Assembly (NCBI RefSeq): GCF_030272615.1
Contig: NC_081405.1
Span: forward strand, 24,163,272 to 24,227,271
Direction: 5' to 3'
Length of the DNA: 64,000 nt
Source: Cryptomeria japonica
Lineage: Eukaryota > Streptophyta > Pinopsida > Cupressales > Cupressaceae
Shown: positions 48,201-59,600 of the stretch, piece after piece
How the letters are laid out: every line of letters begins with the position of its first letter
Numbering within the stretch: position 1 is the first letter of the stretch
Program-made: the position numbers and the translations under genes
Notes under the pieces: model-generated
Database searches by the model: none
What the model was told of the DNA's origin: nothing
The model's input: the letters and a program-made list of their open reading frames with translations, nothing else

Positions 48201-49142
48201 CTATGATCTGGTTTACTGATAGGTACTAAATTGGAGATCCATTCAGGATAATCAATTGGGCGTATGAATCCAACATCCAATAATTTCTCCAGCTCTGCTT
48301 TGACTAGTAATGCCACTTGTGGATGCATTTTCCTTAATTTCTGTTTCACTGGCTTTGCCCCCGGTTTGACTGTCAAATGATGCATTACCAAATCCGGATC
48401 TAGTCCAGGCATATCAGCGTATGACCATGCAAAGTTGACTTGTCGTTCTTTGAAGAAGCTTATGAATTTTGATCTTTCGGACTCTGTCAAGGATTGAGCC
48501 AGGAATATGTTGTGTGGAATCTCTTCTGTACCAATGTTTGTCTTGATAGTCTCCTCTACCAACATGGATGATTTTTCCTCATATGATGCTGGGAGAATGT
48601 CGAGCCTTCCATCTTTGGGTGCCTCAGAGAGGTTTTCACCCTCAGATACGTCCTTTCTTTTTACTTTTTTGGAGTCAGATAGCGCCACAGTGTGGTTTTC
48701 GCCATAAGACCCTTGTTTTGTTCTTATTTTCACATTTTTGCGACTGGAAGGTCCGACACCCTCACCGAAATATGCCACGTTGTTGAGTTCTATGGTGTAT
48801 CCTGCTTTGTGGTCCCCAGGGGGAAGATCATCTCGTATGCCAAGATAGTCAATAATAGCTTCGTCATTTTGGAATGTGTCAAATTGTGTTGGTCCTTCAT
48901 AATCCCAGTCAATGAGTTGGTGGTGAACAAGGGGAAGGCTTTTAATGTTTTCGGAGTTTGCGGGGCTAAGAGTGAAGATGTGGTTATATTCGGGTATATC
49001 GAGGCAATCGTTGAGGTCATCGATGGCACTCTCCTCATCAGTTTCGATCGTGAGCGAATCCAAATTGTCGTCACTATTAGCGCATTCTGGGACAGGTGTC
49101 CTCATCCTATGTGATTTCGACCTAAGACCTTGAAATGAAGAC
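45272..49142 (-). pseudogene. Element D pol: RT, RNase H, second RNase H, integrase; truncated and with one stop
   Basis: One minus-strand frame is open from the edge of element C to 45272, except for TAA at 46838-46840 where element C codes Gln. Domains: linker with FQNDEAIIDYLGIRDDLP (about 48,870), RT with GLDPDLVMHHLTVKPGAKP, MPFGLKNAGATYQRA and EDYVDDLL (about 47,885), first RNase H with LLLYISATPTALG (no DAS-type catalytic Asp), archaeal-type RNase H with LYFDDSYTQHG, NIAEYEAL and FGDSQLV, integrase with HH-CC module (HEGICGPHASG ... CKQCQIHGD), GLDLIGK, ITDNGRPF and GNGQDEASNKT, so all three D-D-E residues are kept. The C-terminus ends NSMHLRRFYT. This is the best-preserved integrase in the window. 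Confidence 0.92.
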
Positions 49143-50962
49143 TGTAGTCACATAAATCTGTCCATTTAATTAAATGAATATTTAATATTTATTTGATTAT
49201 TTAACCATCAATTAATAATTAATTAAATTAATATTTAATTAATTCATCTTAACCCTCTTTTCCTATTAATTAAATAAATTATTCAATTTATTTGATTTAA
49301 TTCACTTAACCAAATTCAGACCATTAATTAAATAAATAAATCATATTTATTTAATTAAATCTTCTCTCACATTTAAATAAATTAATATTTATTTAAAACC
49401 CCCAAAATCCCACCTCTCACATTTAAATAAATAAATCATTTATTTAAAATCACCTTTATCCTCCACCCACTTGCATTTTCCTACAAATACAAGTTGCACA
49501 ATTATTTTAAATAAATAATTTATTTAAAATCACCTTTATCCTCCACCCACTTGTATTTTCCTACAAAAGCAAGTTGCACAACTATTTTAAATAAATTATT
49601 TATTTAAAATCCTATTTATCCTCACCCACTTGAAACCTTTAATGGTTTCCCTTAAAGTATTCAAACTTGATGGCTTTAAAGTCTTCAAACTTGATGGCTT
49701 CCTTCTATAATCTTCTTAAGACTTTAATGGTTTTCCTTAAAGTCTTCAAGCCTTTAATGGTTTCCCTCAAAGTCTTCAAGCATTTTAATGCTTTATCTTC
49801 ATTTTTCTCATTTAAATAAATTAATATTTATTTGAATATTTATCCAAATGCAAATTACACCATTTAATTGAAATAAATGATTTTATTTTAATTGAAAATA
49901 CCAAAATTTCTCCCACTTGCATTTTCCTACAAAATCCACTTGTATGCCTAAACCCCTTCTAGATTCTTCTAAACCCTTCCTAATTAGCCTAATCCATCCC
50001 CTAAATATTGTCACATTCCTAAGCAAATTGGAGTCACTTCTCAAAGACTCCAAAGTCTTTGAAAAGCAATTAATGCTTTGTGTGTTCAACAAATTAACCC
50101 TCAAAGTCTTGGATAAACTTTGAAAGCTTCCAACCTTCAACCACTTAATCCCCAAAGTCTCCAATAACCATTAATGGTTAATTCAACCCTCCCACATGGT
50201 TAAAACATTTGTTTTGACTCAACCTCTACCCAACCCAAAGGTCTCATCAGGCCATTAATGCTTTGACCATGATTATCTCTTAAACATTTGCACAAAGGTT
50301 TATCCTTGGATTAACTCTTAATCCAATGGGTAATCTTAATTTAGACTTGACCCTTACCTTCTAGATAACCATGAGGTCTTCTCAAGCCTTTAATGCCTCC
50401 AACCTCTTCTCTCAACCCAATCCTATGTTGACACTTGTCACCATTTTATTGGTGCCAATTGTGCACATGGATCCCCAACTTTCAATCATAACCCTTGTTA
50501 AGATTGCTCAATCTTAACCCTTCATTTCCCTATTTCTTCTATAAATAGAACCCTTCTCCTCAAGCAAAAGGGGAAGCATTTTAGAGTATTGTTGTTATAC
50601 TGGCATTAGCATAGAGCTTTTTCATAGCATCACTATCTACTCTAGCATAGTATTTAGCTTTTCATTTCATATTTGAAGCTTAGTATTAAATCTCAATCCT
50701 CCATAAGCATCCATAGTGCAAAAAGCTGTTGAGAGCTACACTCATTTGGGACTTGGAGAGGAGAGGAACAAGGGAGGAGCAACTATGAGCATCTTGATTA
50801 GCTATTTCATTTTATGTTTATATGCTTTCTATTTCATGCTTAATATCTCTCTTGATATGCCTGTTTAGGATAATCTTTTGTTGCTAACACTAACGTTTGT
50901 TTCTTGTGCTCTTGTGTGTGTTGCCATCAAACAGATTTTCTAATCCTTTTTGCAGAGCATCA
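49143..50962 (+). mobile_element. 5' LTR of element C
   Basis: Starts TGTAGTCACATAAATC and ends near GCAGAGCATCA, about 1,820 bp. The U3 has a chain of AT-rich palindromes (49,160-49,620) and a tandem block of TTTAATGGTTTCCCTTAAAG / TCTTCAA words (49,640-49,795). TATAAATA lies at 50540-50547, giving a probable start of transcription near 50,570. Short open frames in it are repeated in the 3' LTR and are not genes. Confidence 0.93.
50540..50547 (+). promoter_or_regulatory. TATA box of element C LTR
   Basis: TATAAATA in the context TTCTATAAATAGAACCC, a textbook plant TATA box. It defines the U3/R boundary about 30 bp downstream. Confidence 0.85.
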
Positions 50963-50964
50963 TT

Positions 50965-50985
50965 TGGTGAACCCGACGTGAATCC
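50965..50985 (+). promoter_or_regulatory. Primer-binding site of element C
   Basis: TGGTGAACCCGACGTGAATC two bases after the LTR end. It starts with the expected TGG, but I cannot match it to a tRNA from memory. It shares spacing of TGG, CCCG and G with element A. Confidence 0.65.
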
Positions 50986-53674
50986 AAACACCAAAAAGAT
51001 TAACTTTTTTTTTTTTTTTTAACCAATAACATGTTTGAATGTTGAAAATGTCACACAGGTTGCGCTTTTGACACTGTTTTGGTGCGTTTGACATTATTTT
51101 GGCGCTATTCACTCTGTTTCAATGCTTTTCCCTTCTCTGTCTCTCCCTTTCTTTTAGTGTGTTTGTGTTAAATAGTGCCTCTGTTCAAACGCAGACTAGC
51201 GCTATTGTAACAAAACGTTGTACAAATCACCTTGTAACCAAAAAAAAAAAAAAAATTAGGCTTGTAGAAGCCCACCAAATAGGCGGATTTTACTAACTAT
51301 TTTTCTCTTTTGTGCAGATTTAAATTAGATTAAAAAGTAGATTTATATTTTTTACTAACTTGTTTTTTGAAGTTGGTTTTAAAAATGAATTCACTTTTTA
51401 TTTTGGTTTAAAATTAACTTCACATTTCAAATTTGGGCTTTTAAAAAAGAATCACACATTTGTTTGGGGCTCTTAAAAAGAATTTCATTGTTCAAAGGTA
51501 AAAAGAACCACAAACTTATACAAAAACAACTTTATTTTTTTTGCAAGTTAGGAAACAAACTTCGTTTTGGTGCTTAAAATCAACAAGGCAAATTTTATTT
51601 CTTGCATCAAGATAAAACTCACAATCCACACTTCCATTTTTGGTGCAAATAAAATTCACAATCAACTTGTCTCATTTTCAAAGCAATTTTCCTTCAAAGC
51701 AAAACGTGTTTTTCATTAAGTTGACCAGGATTTTCAAAATTCTAGATTACAAAACACATTGCCTTTGAAGTTAAAAAGAACACCATGACTGTTGGAGCAA
51801 CATCTCCAAATAGTTAGATCATATTGCCATGATGGATTAAAAAGAACAAGTGAATTTCATGTTTGGCACGCTTGTGCACAAAAGTCAGTCGAGTGGACCT
51901 ACTTCTAACACACACTATCCTCTCCCTTGGCTCTCGTGGTCCTAGGTGCAAGAGAAAAGTGTTAGTAACACTCAAAATTTTATTTTTTTAAGAGAGGTCT
52001 GCCAAGGGATCGATACTCTTGGGAACGACCTCGAGCGGTAAATCCTTCGAGCCGCTATAGAAATCAGGTGAGAGCGAAAGCTGTAGCCTTGGGTATAGCT
52101 GTTCCTACAGTGTAACTGGCCGAAAGGACAAATGGGCCCCACCACCAGTTACAAGGCTCTTAAGTGAGTCACTGCAGAATGAACTTATGTCCAAAGCCAT
52201 CGAACATGACTAAACACCTTTAAGTAGTAGCTCACCCGTTCTATTGATTGAGGATATTTGAGATACAATTTAGTGCAAGAGCATAGAAGGTTTTGCTCCC
52301 AAGATACTCACCATACATATTTCCTTGAGTAGAAACATAGCTTTTTGAAAAGTCACTTGTGACTTGATAAAAGTGGTGACTCCCCCATCATAGGGATCAT
52401 CTATTTGTTATGCTCGTGCAAGACTTAGTATATCACATCCTTACCTGCCACAGCGGGATTCATAAGGTATGTAGTACCAAAGTCGAAGAAATATCAAGAT
52501 GTGGGCTAAATTTATCACAACTGGCCATCTGACCATAGGGATAAAGAGTGTTTGAAGTGTGTTCGTTTTACAGACCTAGTGCAAATTGAGCCGACTTCAG
52601 GCTTTGGAATTACACCTTAAAATAAATCTAAGGGAAGGGTCAAAAACAAGTCCAAGGATTGGGTTAACCTAGACCCATACTCATTTGTGCCTTTGAGGCT
52701 ACAATCTTGTGTTTGTGTGCTTGCTTTGTTTTCTTGTCAAAGAAAAAAAAATCAGAAAATCAATCCCAAAAACAAAGTATTCATCCAACATTTCTCAAAA
52801 ACAAACAAAAATACCAAAAAAAAAGGTACAAACAACAAAGAATCACATTTTATGACCATTCTTCACATCTTGCGAAAGAAGAAGTGTCATCAGAGTATCA
52901 CCTTGAAAAGGAGACCACTAAGCTCAAAGGCTTTGATCAAAAGGAGGAAATTCTTCTATATCAATCGACAAATCTTTGTCTCCCATAGAGTCTTTCTACA
53001 TCGCATGCGTCTATACCTTCAAGGTAAAACAAACGAATTTGATTCCGAATCATTGAACCGCAGAGCTTTTATGCAATATAGAGCTCTGAGTTATCACAAA
53101 AATCAAGGAGGAAAGATTAATCCCAATTTCTTCCCAAACATCTGTATCACCTACAACACAGCTCGAGAAGTGCCACCAACGTCTGAAAGGGAAGAAGAAG
53201 AGTTTGTCCCATTTGTGACACAAAGTTTTTATTGAAAGTTGAAAACATTTTCATCCATCATCCCACTCATACATCATCACTTCATCATCAATCCATCCCA
53301 ACTCTCAAAACATTAAGAGGTTCTTGTCCCAAGATTCCTTTTTTAGATATTGCTTGAAATCAAACACATCACATCACTTTTAGATTATTTCTACATCTAG
53401 GATAAGCTCATCCTAAGAGACACATCTACGCAGGTTAAAACTAGTTCATGAGTGAATCCTCTCATTGCTAGGTAGTCAAAATCTGTAACACATCTCAGAT
53501 TTCTCTACACCTTATCACATCCAAACTCATCAAAACAAACAAGCAATTCAAAGAAAGAAATCTGGTTACATTTACCTTTAGAGTGCTAGAGATCTACAAT
53601 CCACTAATCATCCATCTTTCATCGAACAACTCATCATCATCTTCAATCAACTTCAACACAAACTTGCAAACAAA
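50986..53674 (+). other. Leader of element C with splice-like signals and a weak upstream ORF
   Basis: A perfect branch-point word TACTAAC (51291-51297) is followed by a T-rich run and TGTGCAG (AG at 51316-51317). A donor-like CAG/GTGAGA lies near 52068. A GC-richer stretch at 51,890-52,250 (GAACGACCTCGAGCGG, AACTGGCCGAAAGG) may be structured. The longest open frame, 52687-53235 (182 codons, Lys/Asn-rich, with a more normal C-terminal part), might be a remnant ORF1 as in Ogre-type Tat elements, but evidence is weak. Confidence 0.45.
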
Positions 53675-56600
53675 ATGGCTCAAACCCGATCGCGATCAAG
53701 GCAACGAGAAATAGAAATTGAGGAAGAAGAGGACAACCTCAATGAATTTCAAGAAGCATTTGGAGGAAATGTAAATGATGAAAACCCAAGTAGTCCCACT
53801 CCTTCAACAATCGAAAGGGTTCAGCGTAACCCTCACTTTAACAGATTATTTGATGAAATTCTCAGGAGCAATGCGGATGCTCACTTCTTAAGACTTGCTC
53901 AAGAAGGAGCCAAACTCCCCTCAGACTTTGATCTTGCCCAATTAAGACAAGCATCAGAAAGACAAAGTCGCCATGAGGAGGAAAGACGTAGAGATCCCAT
54001 CAGATATAACATCCCTCGAGGTAACCCACCACCTCCTCCTCCAAATGAAATGGAGATGTTGCGGCAACAAGTCGCGAATCTCGCCCAACAACTTCATAGT
54101 GGTGTTAAGACCAATCAATTTTCACTTAACGACATCTGTCCCTATCCGTTTGATAGGAATCTTTATATGCCACCCTTTCCATGCGGGTTTGAAACACCCA
54201 AATTTGAAAAATATAGAGGAAAGGGGGATCCCCGTGATCATGTCCGAGAATTTCATTCTGCTTGTCTTGAAGTAGCTTATGAGGACACATACCTAATGCG
54301 CCTTTTTCCCCAAAGCTTGGGAGGAACAACCACATCATGGTTTTCCCGACTTCCAAGTGGCATTAGAACATTTGAGGAACTCATCCAGAAGTTCCTATCT
54401 CATTACTCTTATAATATTGAACGCGACATCACCATGGCTGATCTATGCAACACCAAACAAAAACCAGGTGAATTATTCGCAGTATTCCTGCAACGATGGC
54501 GCCAAATGTCTAGCAGACGTTCTCTTCAGTTACCTGAACAAGAACTAGTGGAAATTTTCATTTCCAACTTAAACGAAGAAATGGAATTTCACCTGGATGT
54601 CAAAGACACAGACTCTTTTAACGATATGATCACCAAGGGTATAAAATGTGAAAGGGCACTCATCAAAAAAGGACTCATCAAAATCTTTAATGAACCAAAA
54701 GATGCTCCTCGCCCGCGCTTCAATAGCGATAAACCGAACTTCTGGAACAAGAATAAGAACATCGTCAACGATGGAGTTGTGGATGCTCGGACTGTCCAAA
54801 ATGCACAACCTGTGGTTCGATTTGCAGGACAAAATCCTCCACCTCAAAATAACACAAATGTTCCTCTTAATCAAGGTCGCATCACATCTCATGATGAACC
54901 AAGACCTCGTCCACAAAAACAAAAACGCACATACACTCCCTTAGGGGAACCCATTGAAACAGTGTTGCGACAACTCCTCTCTCAAAATTTGGTCACTCTA
55001 CCTAAGCTATCAAACTATGAGCCTCAAGTCAAACCAGCATGGTGGAAAGATACTGAACACTGTGAGTTCCATCAAGGAAGAGGACACAAGACAAGTAATT
55101 GTCACCGATTGAAAGATCTCATTCAGGATCTTATTGACCGAGGAGAAATTGAAATTGAAGGGCATGACCCAAAAACAACCAATAATGATCATCAGATGTT
55201 CAAGAATCCACTTCCATCGCAAGATCAAAGGGGTCCTTCGACGTCCAGTCGAGGTCCTGATACCACTGATTATACGCAAGCTGCGTATAATTACACTGTA
55301 AATCACCTATATGATGCCAGTGAACAAATTGCAACTATAACCTTCAAAAATCCCACCGCAAATTGCAATGTTGTTACGCGTCGTGGCAAAGTTACCATCA
55401 AGGCAGCTCCACAAGGCACCACCTCCATCCCAAAGCAGTACAATCTTGTGGAACAATTAGACAAAACCCCTGCGCTTATATCCATCTTGGAGCTTTTGCG
55501 TCTGTCACCCTCTCATAAAACAATCTTGGATCAAGCACTCCAAGAGGCGTCAGTCCCTGCAAACCTGAACACGGACCAATTTCAAGCCATGGTTGGAAGT
55601 CTAAAGTCATCACCTTGTCTCACTTTTTCTGAAAGTGACAACTCTTCGTTCCAACAACCTCATAATGCCTCACTCCACATTGAAGGCTTCGTCAACCAAC
55701 ACAGGATCAAGCGAGTCTTGATCGATAATGGAGCAGGCCTAAACATTTGCACACTACAGTTGGTCACAGCATTGGGATATGCAATAGAATCAGTGGATCC
55801 TCGTAAGAAGATCACCATCAAGGCCTATGATGATGCAGAGCGTTCATCCAAAGGAGCGGTGGTGCTACCAATCCGAGTGGGCCCTGTGGTAAAACACATA
55901 ATTTGTCAGGTTCTGGACCTTCCTCTGCCATATAATCTATTATTAGGAAGACCTTGGATACATGCCATGCAAGCCGTTCCATCTACCTACCATCAATGTA
56001 TCAAGTTCCCACATAATGGTGCAGAGATCACAATCCTGGGTGATGCAAATCCCTTTGCATTTTGCCATAATATCAGCCATCAACCAGAAATTACTGTTCC
56101 TAATAATAGGGAAGCCATTTCCTCTACATCATATGTAAGTCCCACCTCTCTTGCCAGTTTGAACACCCCTATACCCAAGCAAGAAAAGCTTAAAATGAAA
56201 GTCGCAGAGGAAGGTCCCGGGGAATATAACTTAAGTCAACTCTTTTGTGTGGGACAAATGCCCACTTCTCCTAAAACACATGGTAAACCACAGCAGTTAC
56301 TCCAGCAGCGACTAATCATGCCAGCATGTGCTTGGACGCCTTTCATCCTTGGAAGGAGTCAAGAGGAAGAAACACAAGATGAGGACCTAGCGGACTGGAT
56401 CTATAAAGATCCCATCACCACTGACATACCACGAGTTACACTTCCTACAGAACAGTATGGCAAAGGCCTCCTCATTATGCAAAGAATGGGATATGATGGT
56501 CAGAGTGCTTTGGGATACTGCAAACAAGGACGACATGAACCGCTGCTGCCAGAGTTCAAGCCCAAAGGTAATACAGGCCTAGGCTTTGAAAAAGAGATCC

Positions 56601-59600
56601 TTCCTAAACTCAGATTTAAAGGAAAACCTAGCAAACCATTTTGCCCACCTACTGTAAAGAGGACACCTTTCATAATCAAAGCACCATCAAGCAATATTGT
56701 CACTGCCCCATCGAGGCTCACAAACCCACCGCAACTGTCATCAGTGCCAAAAATCCCACCAATCAAACTAGTAATCCCATCCACAGCAGTCATCACATCA
56801 ATAAAACCATTCATAGCAGCAACTATATTGGAACCCGTAGCAGCATCTATGGCACCAGCCATTCCAATAGAAGCCACTAAATCAACCCTGCCGATACTTC
56901 CAGTGACAAATCCATTAAACCCCATCACAATTCCTGCAGCACCGATCACTACAAGGATACATAAACCAATCACACCTGCCGTGTTTAACCCCAAAGACAT
57001 CCCAGTATGGTATAGCAATCGGATGCTGGAGAGTGATTCAGAGACCGACTCACATGAGTGGGAATTCGATTCAGTGCAACTTAACACTTCAGATGAGGAA
57101 GACACATCACCACCTCCACCCCGCAAAGACATCCCTGTTTACGGAGAAGCACAGATAAAGACCACTTGGGTACCTGAGCTGGAAACATCTTCCACAGACC
57201 CTACGTCTCATCCTACGCCTGATTCTGACAGGGAGAGTACCATCAACGACCTTCACCACACTGTCTTAACCCTCACTGATACATCTCCCGCACTTAACTT
57301 AATCGATGAAGTAATGCCCATTATCCACCCTGAACTCATCGAATGGAACCAACCAAATCCCCCATGTCTTGACCTCTTCCAAAACGATGAGGCTATCATT
57401 GACTTTTTGGAATTAAGGGATAATCTACCAAGCGGGGATCACAAAGCTGGATTCGCCATTGAACTTAATAGCGCAGCATACTTCGGAGCGGATGCCAAAC
57501 CCTTCAGCTGCAAAAATATAACATTAAAACATGGATCTTCCAGTGAAAACCACACTGTGGCACTGTTTGATCCAACAAAAGTAAAAAGAAAGAGCGTATC
57601 CAACGGTGAAAACCTCTCTGAGGCACTTGAGGATGAAGGGTTTGACATTCTCCCTGCAAGTACACAACAGGAACGATCGACGATTCTCATTGAGGAGACT
57701 AAAGAATACAATGTGGGGACTCCTGAAAACCCTCATATCATACATCTGGCATCTCTTCTCACTCCAGAGGAACAACCTCAATTTATAGAGTTCTTCCAAC
57801 AGCGTCAGATCAACTTTGCATGGTCATATGCAGACATGCCTGGGCTTGATCCTGATTTAGTCATGCATCATCTCACAGTAGCAAAAGGAGCCAAACCTGT
57901 CAAGCAGAAGCTTCGTAAGATGCATCCTCAGATTGCCGTGCTAGTCAAAACAGAACTCAAGAAACTCCTGGATGTTGGTTTCATTAGACCAATTGATTAT
58001 GCAGAATGGATCTCCAACATTGTACCAGTTGGCAAACCAAAAGGGGGCATCCGCATTTGTACTGACTTCAGAGATCTAAATAAGGCATGTCCTAAGGATG
58101 ATTTCCCTCTACCAAATATCGACATCATAGTGGATTTGACAGCAGGACATGCCATGCTTTCACTCATGGATGGCTTTTCAGGATACAATCAAATAAAGAT
58201 CGCACCAGAGGACCAACATAAGACAGCCTTCACATGTCCATGGGGCACATACTGCTGGAATGTAATGCCTTTTGGTCTAAAGAATGCAGGAGCGACCTAT
58301 CAAAGAGCAATGACCACCATCTTCCATGACATGATGCATACTATGATGGAAGATTATGTGGATGATTTACTAGCAAAATCACTTACTAGAGAAGGACATC
58401 TTCACATCTTAGATAAAATCTTTGATAGACTGGAACAATACCATGTTCGACTCAACCCAAAGAAATGTGTCTTCGGAGTGACCTCCGGGAAGCTTCTAGG
58501 ATACATTGTCTCAAGCAAAGGCATTGAGGTCGATCCAGCAAAGGTTAAGGCAATCATGGACATGCCACCTCCAAAGAATATCAGTCAGCTAAGAACACTA
58601 CAAGGACGGCTTCAATCCATCCGCAGATTCATTGCACAATTGGCTGATAAGTGTCACCCATTCACACACCTGCTACACAAGAACATACGCTTCCAATGGG
58701 ATGACAGATGCCAGCAAGCATTTCAGGCACTTAAAGACTATCTCATGAATCCACCCTTGTTGACGCCACCAGATCCAAGTAGACCGTTGTTACTTTATAT
58801 CTCAGCAACAAGTACAGCACTGGGTGTGCTACTGGCACAACATAATGCAGAAGGAAAAGAGTGTGCTATTTACTACATCTCTCGCACACTTGTGGGCTAT
58901 GAACTCAATTACACACCTATTGAGCGAGCTTGCCTAGCAGTAATCTTGGCAGCCACTAAACTGAGGCACTATCTGTTAACACACAAGGTGCAACTCATTG
59001 CAAAGATTGATCCACTCAAGTATTTACTTAACAAAGCAGCATTGACAGGTCGCTTGGCCAAATGGGTAATGATTCTAAGTGAATTTGACATTGAGTATGT
59101 GGACCGTAAAGCTATCAAAGGTCAAGTTATTGCAGATCAGTTGGCTGATGCACCTCTCATAGGCGATCATCCTCTCATTTCCAATTTTCCAGATGAAGAG
59201 ATATTCATGATTACAGAAGCACAGTCATGGAAATTATACTTTGATGGTTCATACACTAGGCACGGCTCGGGGGCAGGCATTCTGTTTATCACACCTCAAG
59301 GTGATAGCATCCCGAAGTCTTATAGGCTCACATTTCCATGCACAAACAACATAGCAGAGTATGAGGCCTTGATCACAGGACTCAGGTTAGCCGTACAATG
59401 GAAATTACAAGAACTACAAGTATATGGCGATTCCCAACTAGTCATTCGACAAGCAACAGATGAATATCAGACCAAAGATGATAAACTCATGCCATATAAG
59501 CAAATGGTGGACACTCTAAAGACATCATTTACTACTATCACTTTTGAGTAGATACCAAGAGATCAGAATCGAGCTGCTGACGCCATGGCTACCATCGCAT

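Larger units (their letters stand above)
39750..49142 (-). mobile_element. Element D: 3' part of a Tat-like Ty3/gypsy element, cut by element C
   Basis: On the minus strand: the pol frame is open from the insertion point of element C (49142) to 45272, then a spacer, an antisense PMD gene, paired stem-loops, polypurine tract and the 3' LTR. Gag, leader and 5' LTR would lie beyond element C, outside the window. The layout matches element A. The domain set (dual RNase H, PMD) assigns it to the same group, but sequence and LTRs are clearly different. Confidence 0.9.

Noticed and set aside
49883-50164. 93-codon minus-strand frame also present at 63704-63985
   Set aside because: Duplicated only because it lies in both LTRs of element C; no start context or domain.
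56500-57132. 210-codon minus-strand frame opposite element C gag-pol
   Set aside because: Shadow of the Pro/Thr/Ile-rich linker on the plus strand; the Gly/Val-rich translation is the complement of that bias.
59549-59551. TAG in element C as programmed readthrough between RNase H and integrase
   Set aside because: Element D has a plain Gln codon here and other similar stops occur in the elements, so mutation is the simpler reading.
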